From positions 2,170,001 through 2,234,000 of the forward strand of contig NZ_CP067412.1 in the NCBI RefSeq assembly GCF_023375815.1: 64,000 nt of DNA, in the 5' to 3' direction. A program made the position numbers and the translations under genes. Every line of letters starts with the position of its first letter. Within the stretch, counting starts at the first letter, position 1. Positions 1 to 8,777 of the stretch are shown here, one piece after another. This DNA is from Pseudomonas sp. HS6 (GTDB lineage Bacteria; Pseudomonadota; Gammaproteobacteria; Pseudomonadales; Pseudomonadaceae). The notes under the pieces were generated by a model, which was not told the origin of the DNA, ran no database searches, and saw only the letters and a program-made list of their open reading frames with translations.

Positions 1-1291
1 CCACCCTCAACCCACCCCACTCACTCTCCCCCAACACCAAACCCCCACCCCAAGTCTCAACAATATCCCGCACAATCCCCAGCCCCAACCCATGCCCATG
101 GGTCTGCTCATCCAGCCTCGTCCCCCGACTGAACACCTGATCACGCTGCGCCTCGGGAATCCCCGGCCCATCATCCTCCACGCTCAGCACAAAACCTTCA
201 GCCGTCTCGACCACACTCAACCGCACCTCGGCATCCGCCCATTTGCAGGCGTTGTCCAGCAGGTTGCCGAGCAATTCCAGCAAGTCTTCACGGTCCCACG
301 GCAATTGCAGCCCGGTCGGCGCGACGTAGCTCAACGAAAGGTGCTCGCCATGGATCATGTTCAGCGTCGCCAGCAGCCCCGGCAGTTCCGCATCGCAATC
401 GAACAGCGCCCCCGGCAACGCATCGCCGGAGAGTCGCGCACGATTAAGCTCACGATTCAGCCGCTGCTGAACCTGCGCCAGTTGTTCCTTGAGGATCTTG
501 CGCAACTCGGGATGGGCATCGAGCTTCTCGTTCGAGGCCAGGCTCAGCAGCACTGCCAGCGGAGTTTTCAGCGCGTGCCCGAGGTTGCCCAGGGCATTGC
601 GCGAACGCTTGAGGCTGTCTTCGGTGTGAGCCAGCAAATGGTTGATCTGCGCCACAAGCGGTTCCAGTTCTGCCGGCACCTGTTCATCGAGTTGTGAACG
701 CTGGCCCTGTTGCAACTGGGCGATTTGCTCGCGAGCCTTTTCCAATGGACGCAAGGCACGTTGCACGGTCAGCCGTTGCAGGATGAGGATCAGCAGCAGC
801 CCGGCCAACCCGAGCCCCAACCCGACCTGACGCATGCGCTGGAAGCTCTCGCGCACCGGCGTGTAATCCTGGGCCACGCTGATCGAGATCGACTGGCCGA
901 GCCGCTTGTAGTCCGAGCGCAGCACCAGCAGTTGTTGCCCGTCCGGCCCCAGTTGCAGGTTGCTGTGCAGGCCCGGCTGTTCCAGCAGCGGCAATTCCTG
1001 ATCCCACAACGAGCGGGAGCGCCAGTGACTGTCGGCGAAATCGATGCGGAAGTAATGCCCGGAAAACGGCCGCTGATAGGCCGGCGACAAGTGTCGTTCG
1101 TCCAGCTGCAAGCCTTGCGGGCCGCGCACCAGCGCCACCAGCAGACTCTCGCTGTCGTTGCGCAGACCGGCCTCGAGATAACGCTGCAGGCCCACTTCGA
1201 ACAACCAAAGGCTGGTTTGCGCCAGCACCAGGCCGACGATCACCATCACGCTGATCAGACCCAGGCTCAAGCGGCGCTGGATCGATCTCAC
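1..1291 (-). CDS. Sensor histidine kinase (C-terminus cut by window edge)
   Basis: Inner-membrane sensor kinase, partner of the response regulator just upstream; it would autophosphorylate on histidine and pass phosphate to the regulator. The frame stays open to base 1, so only about the last 20 residues are missing. Start is a GTG at 1291 inside a GTGA overlap with the regulator stop, which indicates translational coupling. Visible in order: TM1 around residues 8-30, a periplasmic region to about 150, TM2 about 157-173, a HAMP-like stretch, the H-box GHALKTPL with His239, then the ATP-binding lobe with an N-box (NLLDNA) and G-boxes (DDGPGIP, GLGLGI). The periplasmic domain contains no RExxE iron motif, so it is not an obvious BqsS orthologue. 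Signal unknown. Confidence 0.9.
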   Translation of the reverse strand, partial: MRSIQRRLSLGLISVMVIVGLVLAQTSLWLFEVGLQRYLEAGLRNDSESLLVALVRGPQGLQLDERHLSPAYQRPFSGHYFRIDFADSHWRSRSLWDQELPLLEQPGLHSNLQLGPDGQQLLVLRSDYKRLGQSISISVAQDYTPVRESFQRMRQVGLGLGLAGLLLILILQRLTVQRALRPLEKAREQIAQLQQGQRSQLDEQVPAELEPLVAQINHLLAHTEDSLKRSRNALGNLGHALKTPLAVLLSLASNEKLDAHPELRKILKEQLAQVQQRLNRELNRARLSGDALPGALFDCDAELPGLLATLNMIHGEHLSLSYVAPTGLQLPWDREDLLELLGNLLDNACKWADAEVRLSVVETAEGFVLSVEDDGPGIPEAQRDQVFSRGTRLDEQTHGHGLGLGIVRDIVETWGGGLVLGESEWGGLRV

Positions 1292-1956
1292 GAAGCTTGT
1301 CCGCCGAACAGATAACCCTGACCACGACGGGTTTCGATCACGCTTTTGCCGAGTTTGCGCCGCAGATGGTTGACGTGGACTTCAAGCACATTGGAGTCGC
1401 GCTCGGTTTCACCGTCGTAGAGGTGTTCGGCGAGATGGCTTTTGGAAAGAATCTGCTCCGGGTGGAGCATGAAGTAACGCAGCAGGCGGAACTCGGCGGC
1501 GGTCAGTTGAATGTCGGCGCCGTCACGCACGACACACTGGCGGCCCTCGTCCAGATGCAGCCCGGCCGATTTGAGCGTTGGCTGGTTGGCCTGCCCCTTG
1601 GAGCGGCGCAGCAGCGATTGAATGCGCAAATGCAACTCTTCCGGGTGGAAGGGTTTGGTCAGGTAATCGTCGGCACCAGCCTTCAGGCCTTCGATGCGTT
1701 CGGCCCAGGAGTCCCGGGCAGTGAGGATCAACACCGGCGTCGCCAACCCTTCGGCGCGCCATTGCCCCAACACTTCAAGGCCCGGCACACCTGGCAAACC
1801 AAGGTCGAGAACGATCAGGTCGTACGGCTCGCTACGGCCCTGATAAACCGCGTCGCGTCCGTCCGCCAGCCAGTCCACGGCATAACCCTGGCGTTGCAGG
1901 CCGGCGATCAACTCATCGGCCAGAGGAACGTGGTCTTCCACCAGAAGCAAACGCAT
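1288..1956 (-). CDS. OmpR/PhoB-family response regulator
   Basis: DNA-binding response regulator of 222 residues, normal for the OmpR family. The receiver domain covers residues 1-115, with the acidic pair E7-D8, phospho-acceptor Asp51 (VLDLGLPG), Thr79 and Lys101 (TKPF). The winged-helix output domain covers about 125-220 and contains the typical [10 protein letters not shown] and RGQGYLF segments. It lies 3 nt downstream of a PepSY gene and overlaps the kinase by 4 nt, so the four genes look like one operon. Closest relatives by appearance are the QseB/PmrA/BqsR branch. A tandem half-site upstream of the first PepSY gene (2631-2646) is a plausible autoregulatory target. Confidence 0.93.
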   Translation of the reverse strand: MRLLLVEDHVPLADELIAGLQRQGYAVDWLADGRDAVYQGRSEPYDLIVLDLGLPGVPGLEVLGQWRAEGLATPVLILTARDSWAERIEGLKAGADDYLTKPFHPEELHLRIQSLLRRSKGQANQPTLKSAGLHLDEGRQCVVRDGADIQLTAAEFRLLRYFMLHPEQILSKSHLAEHLYDGETERDSNVLEVHVNHLRRKLGKSVIETRRGQGYLFGGQAS

Positions 1957-1959
1957 CGG

Positions 1960-2271
1960 TCAATCTTCCTTGTCTTTCAGTAAGCGGCCGGTGGCCGCCT
2001 CAAGATGGAGCTCGCGCGTGACACCGTCGACAGTCAGCAACTCGACTTCGTAAATGTAGACGTCGTGTTTTTCTTCCAGCTCGACTTCCAGCAATTTCGC
2101 ACCGGGGTAGCGATCCAGCGCGTTATGCAGCACTTGCTCCAGCGGTAGAATCACCCCCTGCTGACGCAGACGCAGGGCCTCGTCCTGATCGAGGTCGCGG
2201 GCCACCACCGCCGAGCAGACAATCAAAAGCGCCAACGCAGTTCGACTGGCGGCGCGAGCATTAAGCTTCAT
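1960..2271 (-). CDS. Small periplasmic PepSY-domain protein
   Basis: Predicted exported protein of about 103 residues. It has an N-terminal hydrophobic signal (residues about 8-24, ending near VVARDL) followed by one PepSY-like domain with the pattern DEALRLRQQG ... LEVELEEKHDVYIYEVEL ... GRLLKDKED. PepSY domains are usually inhibitory or sensory periplasmic modules. The ATG at 2271 is chosen because it forms a TAATG junction with the stop of the preceding gene; a longer frame exists upstream but would add residues overlapping that gene. It is a paralogue of its neighbour (same DEALRLR motif and same C-terminal LLKD ending), so the pair arose by tandem duplication. Role with the two-component system is inferred from position only. 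Confidence 0.85.
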   Translation of the reverse strand: MKLNARAASRTALALLIVCSAVVARDLDQDEALRLRQQGVILPLEQVLHNALDRYPGAKLLEVELEEKHDVYIYEVELLTVDGVTRELHLEAATGRLLKDKED

Positions 2272-2579
2272 TACGTATCCTGATGATCCTTGAGCACTTG
2301 CCCGCTGACAGCGTCCAATTCCAGATCCCATTCCAGCCCCTGCGGATCACGCAGATCGACCTGGTAGAGGTACTTGCCGTACTTCTCCTCCAGCTCGGTG
2401 TCGGTAATGGTGGAACCCGGATGCCTGGCCAGCGCCGTGGCATTGAGCTTCTCGAAGGACACGATAGTACCAGCGTCGCGCAGACGCAGGGCTTCGTCCG
2501 GGCCAAGATCGCGGGCATGGGCGAGGCTGGCGCACAGACCGATGAACGAGGCGAGGCTCAAGGCAGTCAGGGTTTTCAT
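2271..2579 (-). CDS. Small periplasmic PepSY-domain protein (first gene of two-component operon)
   Basis: 102-residue exported protein: signal peptide residues 1-22 (cleavage likely after AHA), then a PepSY-like domain with DEALRLRDAG and the core TELEEKYGKYLYQVDL. It is the first gene of a minus-strand operon (PepSY, PepSY, response regulator, kinase). Its stop overlaps the next start by one base. Such PepSY proteins placed before an OmpR-type system are common in pseudomonads and are often strongly induced by the system itself, for example by divalent cations or ferrous iron; that link is established for relatives and only inferred here. Confidence 0.87.
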   Translation of the reverse strand: MKTLTALSLASFIGLCASLAHARDLGPDEALRLRDAGTIVSFEKLNATALARHPGSTITDTELEEKYGKYLYQVDLRDPQGLEWDLELDAVSGQVLKDHQDT

Positions 2580-2630
2580 GGGGTCTCCGTGTTTGATGTG
2601 TCGCTAAGGTCGGCACCATAACGGTGCGAA

Positions 2631-2646
2631 CTTAACTGAAACTGAA
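2631..2646 (-). promoter_or_regulatory. Tandem half-site resembling a BqsR/PmrA-type box
   Basis: Read on the minus strand, the region upstream of the PepSY operon contains TTCAG-TTTCAG-TTAAG, two half-sites spaced 11 bp centre to centre. It matches the tandem TTAAG-N6-TTAAG pattern known for BqsR of P. aeruginosa with one mismatch. It lies about 52 bp before the first ATG. Function is inference; PmrA-like regulators use similar tandem sites. Confidence 0.4.
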
Positions 2647-2690
2647 TGGCCATCATCGGGCCCGTTTCTGCAGGGCCGGCAACATGTGTT

Positions 2691-2696
2691 TATAAT
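2691..2696 (+). promoter_or_regulatory. Candidate -10 box for the patatin-like gene
   Basis: A perfect TATAAT hexamer lies 28 bp before the chosen ATG of the patatin-like gene. The matching -35 region is poor (TCTGCA or CTGCAG at 17-18 bp), so this is only a plausible sigma-70 promoter. Confidence 0.45.
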
Positions 2697-2724
2697 TCTT
2701 CGCTTGCTAACGATCGAGACCGGT

Positions 2725-3804
2725 ATGACAGCCATCCACATCAAGTTCCCTGCCCTCACCCTCAAGGCTGGCCCGCGTGCCATGGCGCGCATCCGCGCCC
2801 AGGGCCTGAACGCCGCCGACGTCGGCACCCTGCCCGGCGCTGCCGGTGGGCCGAAGGCGTTGGGGATTCAGGGGCTGGATCTGGCGTTGTTCGGCGAGTG
2901 GCTGCCGGCGGCTCCGCGCGAGCGTTCGCTGATCGGTGCGTCGGTGGGTTCCTGGCGGTTCGCCAGTGCCTGTTTGCCGGACGCCGCCGAAGGCATCCGT
3001 CGCCTCGGTCATCTGTACACCGAGCAGAACTTCAACAAAGGCGTGACCATCGGCGAAGTCAGCCGCAGTTCGCAGCGCATGCTAGATGACCTGCTCGACG
3101 GTCGCGATGCAGCATTGCTCGACAACGCTCATTACCGCTTGAACATCATGGTGGTCAAAAGTCACGGCGGGCTGGCGGACGACCATCGCGGCCGGCTCGG
3201 GCTGGCGCTGGGTTCAGTGATCGCCGACAACCTGCGGGGGCGTGCGCGGCTGTCGCGGCACTTCGAACGGCTGATCATCCATGACCCGCGCCTGGCGCCG
3301 CCGGTGCATGCGCTGAATGACTTCCCGTCGCGTTTCGTCGCCCTCGATGCCGGCAACCTGCGTCAGGCGCTGCTGGCCTCGGGTTCGATCCCGATGGTCA
3401 TGGAAGGCGTGCGCGACCTGCCGGGCGCGGGTGCCGGCACCTTCCGCGATGGCGGTCTGCTGGACTATCACCTCGACCTGCCCTACAACGGCGACGGCAT
3501 CGTGCTCTATCCGCACTTCAGCGACCGGGTGATTCCCGGCTGGTTCGACAAGACCCTGCCGTGGCGCAAAGCCTCGGTCGAACGCTTGCAGGACGTGCTG
3601 TTGCTCGCGCCGTCCAAGGAATACCTGGCGCGCCTGCCCTACGGCAAACTGCCCGACCGAAACGACTTCAAACGCTTCATGGGCGATGCGCCGAGCCGGC
3701 AGAAATACTGGCGCGCGGCGATGGACGAAAGTCGACGGCTGGGTGACGAGTTTCTTGAACTGGCTGCCAATGGTCGCCTCGCCGAGCGCTTGCTGACCCT
3801 TTAG
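2725..3804 (+). CDS. Patatin-like phospholipase
   Basis: Serine acyl hydrolase of 359 residues with patatin architecture. The oxyanion glycine-rich loop (GAAGGPK) is near residues 38-44, the nucleophile elbow GASVGSW places the catalytic Ser at 73, and the catalytic Asp lies in the later [10 protein letters not shown] segment; Ser and Asp form the patatin dyad. There is no signal peptide, so it is probably cytoplasmic. The ATG at 2725 is preferred over an upstream in-frame ATG at 2686 because the family homology begins there and a TATAAT box lies between the two. Substrate is unknown. It is followed by queD with an 86-nt gap. Confidence 0.88.
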   Translation: MTAIHIKFPALTLKAGPRAMARIRAQGLNAADVGTLPGAAGGPKALGIQGLDLALFGEWLPAAPRERSLIGASVGSWRFASACLPDAAEGIRRLGHLYTEQNFNKGVTIGEVSRSSQRMLDDLLDGRDAALLDNAHYRLNIMVVKSHGGLADDHRGRLGLALGSVIADNLRGRARLSRHFERLIIHDPRLAPPVHALNDFPSRFVALDAGNLRQALLASGSIPMVMEGVRDLPGAGAGTFRDGGLLDYHLDLPYNGDGIVLYPHFSDRVIPGWFDKTLPWRKASVERLQDVLLLAPSKEYLARLPYGKLPDRNDFKRFMGDAPSRQKYWRAAMDESRRLGDEFLELAANGRLAERLLTL

Positions 3805-3890
3805 TCAGCACAGCCTTGGACAAGCTGGTAAACTCGCCGCCTGCCCGAATTCGCTGCGGCGAACGCCATCTGAACAGAGCTGAAATCACT

Positions 3891-4247
3891 GTGGAAATCT
3901 TCAAGGAATTTACGTTCGAATCCGCCCACCGCCTGCCCCACGTACCGGATGGCCACAAGTGCGGACGCCTGCACGGTCACTCGTTCAAAGTGGCGATTCA
4001 CCTGAGCGGCGACCTCGACCCGCACACTGGCTGGATCCGTGATTTCTCCGAGATCAAGGCGATTTTCAAGCCGCTGTACGAGCGTCTGGACCACAACTAC
4101 CTGAACGACATTCCGGGCCTTGAGAACCCGACCAGCGAAGTGCTGGCCAAATTCATCTGGAATGAGTTGAAGCCTCTGCTGCCGGAACTCAGTGCGATCC
4201 GCATCCACGAGACCTGCACCAGCGGCTGCATCTATCGCGGCGAGTAA
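3891..4247 (+). CDS. queD: 6-carboxy-5,6,7,8-tetrahydropterin synthase (QueD)
   Basis: Converts 7,8-dihydroneopterin triphosphate to 6-carboxytetrahydropterin, the second step of queuosine/preQ0 synthesis. The 118-residue product has the zinc ligands of the PTPS fold (His in ESAHRL; HGHSF) and the catalytic cysteine in [10 protein letters not shown]. The C-terminal [13 protein letters not shown] is the typical family ending. Start is a GTG at 3891 (VEIFKEFTF); longer frames exist upstream but the family begins at this residue. It is a single-gene unit followed by a clear terminator. Confidence 0.93.
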   Translation: MEIFKEFTFESAHRLPHVPDGHKCGRLHGHSFKVAIHLSGDLDPHTGWIRDFSEIKAIFKPLYERLDHNYLNDIPGLENPTSEVLAKFIWNELKPLLPELSAIRIHETCTSGCIYRGE

Positions 4248-4260
4248 GTCCAGCGACACA

Positions 4261-4288
4261 AAAAACCACCGAGACCGGTGGTTTTTTT
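4261..4288 (+). terminator. Rho-independent terminator of queD
   Basis: Stem ACCACCG / CGGTGGT (loop AGAC) flanked by A and T runs, ending in seven T. It sits 14 nt after the queD stop. Confidence 0.88.
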
Positions 4289-4331
4289 ACGCCTATGCTT
4301 TTTGGCTCGAACCCGCCAAGAGGACAGGCCC

Positions 4332-5144
4332 ATGACGGACTGGCTGCTGGATCAGGTCTTTGATTTCAACGGGCGACAGATTCGCCACGGGGTGCGCGGC
4401 GACGGCCCGCCGCTGGTGTTCGTGCATGGCACGCCCTTCTCTTCTTACGTGTGGCACCGCATCGCGCCGCATTTTTTCGCCAGCCATCGGGTGCATTACT
4501 TCGACCTGCTAGGCTACGGGCGGTCCGAGCAACCGGACGCCGATGTCTCCCTCGGCGTGCAAAACGAATTGCTCGCGCAACTGCTGGATCACTGGGGCCT
4601 GCAACGCCCGGACGTGGTCGCCCACGACTTCGGCGGCGCCACCGCCCTGCGCGCGCATCTGCTCAACGGCAAGGATTACCGCAGCCTGACGCTGATCGAC
4701 CCGGTGGCGCTGACACCCTGGGGTTCGCCGTTCGTGCAGCACGTGCGCCAGCATGAAGCGGCGTTCAGCGGCCTGCCCGATTACATCCAGCGCGCCATTG
4801 TCCCGGCCTATATTCGCGGGGCGATCCACCGGGATATCCCTGATGATGAACTGGCGCCCTACGTGCAGCCGTGGCTCGGCGATCCGGGGCAAGCGGCGTT
4901 CTACCGGCAGATCGCGCAGATGGACCAGCGCTACACACTGGAAGCGCAGCCGCTATACCCGACGATTCGCTGCCCTGTGCAGATTCTCTGGGGCGAAGAG
5001 GATCAATGGATTCCCATCGAACGCGGCCGGGCCTTGCATCAGATGATCCCCGGGTCGCAGTTTCACCCGATACCGAATGCCGGGCATCTGGTGCAGGAAG
5101 ATGCGCCTGAAGCCATCGTTGCAGCACTGCTGCGGTTCCTCTGA
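4332..5144 (+). CDS. Alpha/beta hydrolase with aspartate nucleophile (haloalkane dehalogenase / epoxide hydrolase-like)
   Basis: A 270-residue single-domain alpha/beta hydrolase. The oxyanion segment VHGTPFSS is near residue 31, and the nucleophile elbow VVAHDFGGA carries Asp99 instead of Ser, as in haloalkane dehalogenases, haloacetate dehalogenases and epoxide hydrolases. The late acid appears in LWGEEDQWIP and the catalytic His in NAGHLVQED. The ATG at 4332 has AGGACAGG upstream; an earlier in-frame ATG at 4278 would lie inside the queD terminator. The substrate cannot be told from sequence, and no dehalogenation context is present nearby. Confidence 0.85.
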   Translation: MTDWLLDQVFDFNGRQIRHGVRGDGPPLVFVHGTPFSSYVWHRIAPHFFASHRVHYFDLLGYGRSEQPDADVSLGVQNELLAQLLDHWGLQRPDVVAHDFGGATALRAHLLNGKDYRSLTLIDPVALTPWGSPFVQHVRQHEAAFSGLPDYIQRAIVPAYIRGAIHRDIPDDELAPYVQPWLGDPGQAAFYRQIAQMDQRYTLEAQPLYPTIRCPVQILWGEEDQWIPIERGRALHQMIPGSQFHPIPNAGHLVQEDAPEAIVAALLRFL

Positions 5145-5162
5145 TCGAATCCCATGACCTCG

Positions 5163-5185
5163 TGGGGGGGCGCCCTGCTCCCCCA
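5163..5185 (+). terminator. Possible hairpin after the hydrolase gene
   Basis: TGGGGG and CCCCCA arms flank a short loop 18 nt after the stop; no T tract follows, so terminator function is doubtful. Confidence 0.3.
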
Positions 5186-5321
5186 TGGTTCGGTTCGGCG
5201 CCAAATGCACCGCTTTCGCGCCGATCATCCGTGTCTCGTCTATAAATACCCGCAACATCGCGTTTGGCACGACCACTGCAACATCCCCCGCGTCCTCCCC
5301 TTTCCAGCAAGGAACGCCCCC

Positions 5322-6593
5322 ATGACGCAGAACGATCCCGGCAACGATTACCCCCTAAGTGAAGTCCCGATGCACGCGCGCAAAGGCCTGGCCTCGACGG
5401 CGATGGTGCTGCTGGGCTTCACCTTCTTCACCGCGACCATGTTTGCCGGCGGCAAACTCGGCGTGGCGTTCAACTTCGGCGAAATGCTCGCCGTGATTGT
5501 GATCGGTAACCTGCTGCTCGGCGTGTACGCCGCAGGTCTCGGTTACATCGCCTTCAAGAGCGGGCTGAATTCGGTGCTGATGGGGCGCTTCTGTTTTGGT
5601 GAAGTCGGCAGCAAGCTCAGCGACCTGATCCTCGGGTTCACCCAGATCGGCTGGTACGCCTGGGGCACCGCGACGGCGGCGGTGGTGCTCGGCAAGTATT
5701 TCGACCTGAACGAAGGCACGGTGCTGGGGCTGATGGTGCTGTTCGGCCTGGTGTTCTGCGCCACGGCGTATGTCGGTTATCGCGGGCTGGAGATTCTGTC
5801 GTACATCGCCGTACCGGCAATGATGTTGCTGTTGATGCTGTCGATGTGGGTCGCGACGGTGAAAGTCGGCGGCCTCGACGGCTTGCTCAGCGTCATGCCC
5901 AGCGGTTCGCTGGACTGGTCGACCGCCATCACGCTGGTGTTCGGCACCTTCGTCAGCGGCGCGACCCAGGCCACCAACTGGACGCGTTTTTCCCGCTCGG
6001 CACGGGTCGCGGTGCTGGCCAGCCTGATCGGTTTTTTCATCGGCAACGGCCTGATGGTGTTGATCGGCGCTTACGGCGCGATCGTCTATCAACAACCTGA
6101 CGTGGTCGAAGTGCTGCTGTTGCAGGGCTTCGCCATGGCGGCGATGGCGATGCTGTTGCTGAACATCTGGAGCACCCAGGACAACACCATCTACAACTTC
6201 GCCGTCGCCGGCTGCAACCTGCTGCGCACCGGGCGCCGCAAGACCGTGACCCTGGCCGGTGCCGTGATCGGCACGGCACTCGCACTGCTCGGCATGTACG
6301 ACATGCTGGTGCCTTACCTGATTCTGCTCGGCACGGTGATTCCGCCGATTGGCGGCGTGATCATGGCGGACTTTTTCTTCCGCTGGCGCGGTCAATATCC
6401 ACGGCTGGCCGACGCACGGTTACCGGCGTTCAACTGGCCGGGGCTCGCGGCTTACGCGGCCGGAACCGTCGCCGCGTTCGGTTCGCCGTGGGTCGCGCCG
6501 CTGGTCGGGATCGCCGTTGCCGCGTTAACGTATATCGCAGTGACCGGCCTGCTCGGCGCCCGCAACGCGGCCGCCCCTCTACAAGATCTATAA
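5322..6593 (+). CDS. codB: Cytosine permease (NCS1 family)
   Basis: Inner-membrane nucleobase:cation symporter that imports cytosine. The 423-residue protein starts at ATG 5322 after a GCAAGGAACG Shine-Dalgarno region and is rich in hydrophobic helices (about 12). The N-terminal PLSEVPMHARKG and following helix with GFTFFTATMFAGG resemble CodB. The internal GTFVSGATQATNWTRF segment is typical of the NCS1 ligand site. It is followed by codA after 13 nt, so the two form the codBA operon: uptake, then deamination of cytosine. No dedicated regulator is adjacent. Confidence 0.93.
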   Translation: MTQNDPGNDYPLSEVPMHARKGLASTAMVLLGFTFFTATMFAGGKLGVAFNFGEMLAVIVIGNLLLGVYAAGLGYIAFKSGLNSVLMGRFCFGEVGSKLSDLILGFTQIGWYAWGTATAAVVLGKYFDLNEGTVLGLMVLFGLVFCATAYVGYRGLEILSYIAVPAMMLLLMLSMWVATVKVGGLDGLLSVMPSGSLDWSTAITLVFGTFVSGATQATNWTRFSRSARVAVLASLIGFFIGNGLMVLIGAYGAIVYQQPDVVEVLLLQGFAMAAMAMLLLNIWSTQDNTIYNFAVAGCNLLRTGRRKTVTLAGAVIGTALALLGMYDMLVPYLILLGTVIPPIGGVIMADFFFRWRGQYPRLADARLPAFNWPGLAAYAAGTVAAFGSPWVAPLVGIAVAALTYIAVTGLLGARNAAAPLQDL

Positions 6594-6606
6594 AAGGATT
6601 CGCCCG

Positions 6607-7842
6607 ATGCACATCATCAACGCCCGACTGCGCAACCAGGAAGGTCTGCACGAGTTGCACCTCGAAGACGGCCTGATCCGCAGCATCGCGCGCCAGACCG
6701 AAGCACCGACCCTGGGCCCCGACGACCTGGACGCCGGCGGCAATCTGGTGGTGCCACCCTTCGTCGAGCCGCACATTCACCTCGACGCCACCCTGACCGC
6801 CGGCGAGCCGCGCTGGAACATGAGCGGCACGCTGTTCGAAGGCATCGAATGCTGGGGCGAGCGCAAGGTCACCATCACCCAGGAAGACACCAAAACCCGG
6901 GCGAAAAAGACCATTCAGACCCTCGCCGCCCACGGCATCCAGCATGTGCGCACCCACGTCGACGTCACCGATCCGCAGCTCACTGCGCTCAAGGCGATGC
7001 TCGAAGTGCGCGAGGAAAGCCGTCACCTGATCGACCTGCAAATCGTCGCGTTCCCCCAGGAAGGTATCGAGTCATTCCGCAATGGCCGCGAGCTGATGGA
7101 AGAAGCGATCCGCATGGGCGCGGACGTGGTTGGCGGGATTCCACATTTCGAATACACCCGCGATCAGGGCGTCAGCTCGGTGAAGTTCCTGATGGACCTG
7201 GCCGAGCGCACCGGTTGCCTGGTGGACGTGCACTGCGACGAAACCGACGACCCGCACTCGCGCTTCCTCGAAGTGCTGGCCGAAGAGGCCCGCAGTCGCG
7301 ACATGGGCGCCCTCGTGACCGCCAGCCACACCACCGCGATGGGCTCCTACGACAACGCCTACTGCGCCAAACTGTTCCGCCTGCTCGGGCATTCGGGGAT
7401 CAGTTTTGTCTCCTGCCCGACCGAGAGCATTCACCTGCAAGGCCGCTTCGACAACTTCCCGAAACGCCGGGGCGTGACCCGCGTCAACGAGCTGCTCGAA
7501 GCCGGGATGAACGTCTGTTTTGGTCAGGATTCGATTGTCGATCCGTGGTATCCGCTGGGCAACGGCAACATCCTGCGGGTACTCGAGGCGGGGCTGCACA
7601 TTTGCCACATGCTCGGTTACCGCAACCTGCAAAGCGCACTGGATCTGGTCACCGACAACAGCGCCAAAGCCATGCACCTTGGTGAGCGCTATGGTCTGGA
7701 ACAGGGACGCCCGGCGAACCTGCTGATCCTGTCGGCGGACAGCGATTATGAAGTGATCCGCAGCCAGGGCCTGCCGCTGTATTCGATCCGCAACGGCAAG
7801 GTGCTGATGAAGCGGCAGATGCCGGTGGTGGAGTTCGTCTAA
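6607..7842 (+). CDS. codA: Cytosine deaminase
   Basis: Amidohydrolase that converts cytosine to uracil and ammonia. Length is 411 residues, close to the E. coli enzyme. Metal ligands are visible: HxH in VEPHIHLDA (His56, His58), a later His in DVHCDETDD, and Asp in CFGQDSIVDPW. The start ATG at 6607 follows an AAAGGA sequence. It is coupled to codB upstream and ends just before a hairpin terminator. Confidence 0.95.
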   Translation: MHIINARLRNQEGLHELHLEDGLIRSIARQTEAPTLGPDDLDAGGNLVVPPFVEPHIHLDATLTAGEPRWNMSGTLFEGIECWGERKVTITQEDTKTRAKKTIQTLAAHGIQHVRTHVDVTDPQLTALKAMLEVREESRHLIDLQIVAFPQEGIESFRNGRELMEEAIRMGADVVGGIPHFEYTRDQGVSSVKFLMDLAERTGCLVDVHCDETDDPHSRFLEVLAEEARSRDMGALVTASHTTAMGSYDNAYCAKLFRLLGHSGISFVSCPTESIHLQGRFDNFPKRRGVTRVNELLEAGMNVCFGQDSIVDPWYPLGNGNILRVLEAGLHICHMLGYRNLQSALDLVTDNSAKAMHLGERYGLEQGRPANLLILSADSDYEVIRSQGLPLYSIRNGKVLMKRQMPVVEFV

Positions 7843-7847
7843 GGTGT

Positions 7848-7880
7848 AGAAGTCGGCGTCGCAACGGCGCCGACTTCTTT
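7848..7880 (+). terminator. Terminator of codBA
   Basis: Perfect 10-bp stem GAAGTCGGCG / CGCCGACTTC with a short T tract, 5 nt after the codA stop. Confidence 0.75.
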
Positions 7881-7956
7881 CGATGGACGCCCTGTCATGC
7901 CGTAGTTCGCGCGTAGTTGCTCCGCTGCCATCCTCATTAATGCATGAGGACGCGAC

Positions 7957-8613
7957 ATGAATCGTAAAGCTGCTTCCGACCCCATGGCCACGCTGTACCG
8001 CGAAGGCCGCCATACGTTTATCGATCTGGTGCCCGATGGCGGCGCCAGACTCGATGCCTTGTTTCATACCGTTCCCGCGTTGGGCGAACTGGCCGTCGGC
8101 GTAGTCTACGGGCATTTGCACTCGCGTCCCGGCCTAGATCCACGATTGCGCGAGGCAGTGTCATTTGCCGCCATTGTGGCGTCGGGCATGGTGGGGCCAC
8201 CGCTGAGCGTACATCTCAAGACCGGGCTGGCATCGGGCCTGGCGCCCGGTGAAATGACCGAAGTGCTGCTGCAAGCCTCGGCCTTTGCAGGCTTCCCGCG
8301 AGCCGTCAGCGCAGCGGAACAGCTCAACCATCTGTTCAACGAAGCAGGACTGGCGTCACCGCCGCCGCCCACGCCAAGAGACGTCGCACTGAAGTTTTGC
8401 GCAGCGGTTCGAGAAGGCCATTCACCCATTCCGCTCGGTGCTGCGGTGAAGCGCCAGTTACGCGAGGCGGACCGGTTGGCGATGCAAGCCTGCGCGGCGC
8501 AGGCGGTTATCGTCGAATGTCTCAAGCATTCAGAGACGACACCGCAAGCGCTCCTGTATTTGACGGTAGAAGCTGATGCCGTGGTTGCGGTGAAACTGTT
8601 CAAGGCTCAGTGA
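7957..8613 (+). CDS. Carboxymuconolactone decarboxylase-family protein with extra C-terminal region
   Basis: 218 residues. The region about 35-130 matches the CMD/AhpD fold (VYGHLHSRPGLDPRLREAVSFAAIVAS ... is the typical start, and AGFPRAVSAAEQLNHLF the typical end). It has no CxxC pair, so peroxidase activity of the AhpD kind is unlikely. Residues about 135-218 form an additional helical stretch I do not recognise. It stands alone between two terminators. Start ATG 7957 fits the family; function is unknown. Confidence 0.75.
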   Translation: MNRKAASDPMATLYREGRHTFIDLVPDGGARLDALFHTVPALGELAVGVVYGHLHSRPGLDPRLREAVSFAAIVASGMVGPPLSVHLKTGLASGLAPGEMTEVLLQASAFAGFPRAVSAAEQLNHLFNEAGLASPPPPTPRDVALKFCAAVREGHSPIPLGAAVKRQLREADRLAMQACAAQAVIVECLKHSETTPQALLYLTVEADAVVAVKLFKAQ

Positions 8614-8672
8614 AACGTCGGAGTTTCACGGTTATGAACCGGGCCGGCTTTATCGCCAAACGATAGAGCCGC

Positions 8673-8690
8673 CCTGTCAGATCTGACAGG
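8673..8690. repeat. Perfect 18-bp palindrome
   Basis: CCTGTCAGATCTGACAGG is fully self-complementary and lies between two convergent genes; it may be an operator-like site or part of the termination region. Confidence 0.5.
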
Positions 8691-8716
8691 CGACAACCAC
8701 AGCGAACCGGCTCACA

Positions 8717-8777
8717 GTGAAGTCCAAGGGATCCATCGTTCCCGGGGGGACGATCATGAAAGGGACTTCACCTTTTT
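8717..8777 (+). terminator. Large hairpin terminator between convergent genes
   Basis: Outer arms GTGAAGTCC (8717-8725) and GGACTTCAC (8763-8771) enclose a second stem ATCGT/ACGAT and are followed by five T. It terminates the CMD gene and covers the stop codon of the opposing DapF-like gene. Confidence 0.65.

Noticed and set aside
5355..6395. Minus-strand open frame opposite codB
   Set aside because: His/Gln/Arg-rich antisense shadow of a hydrophobic membrane protein.
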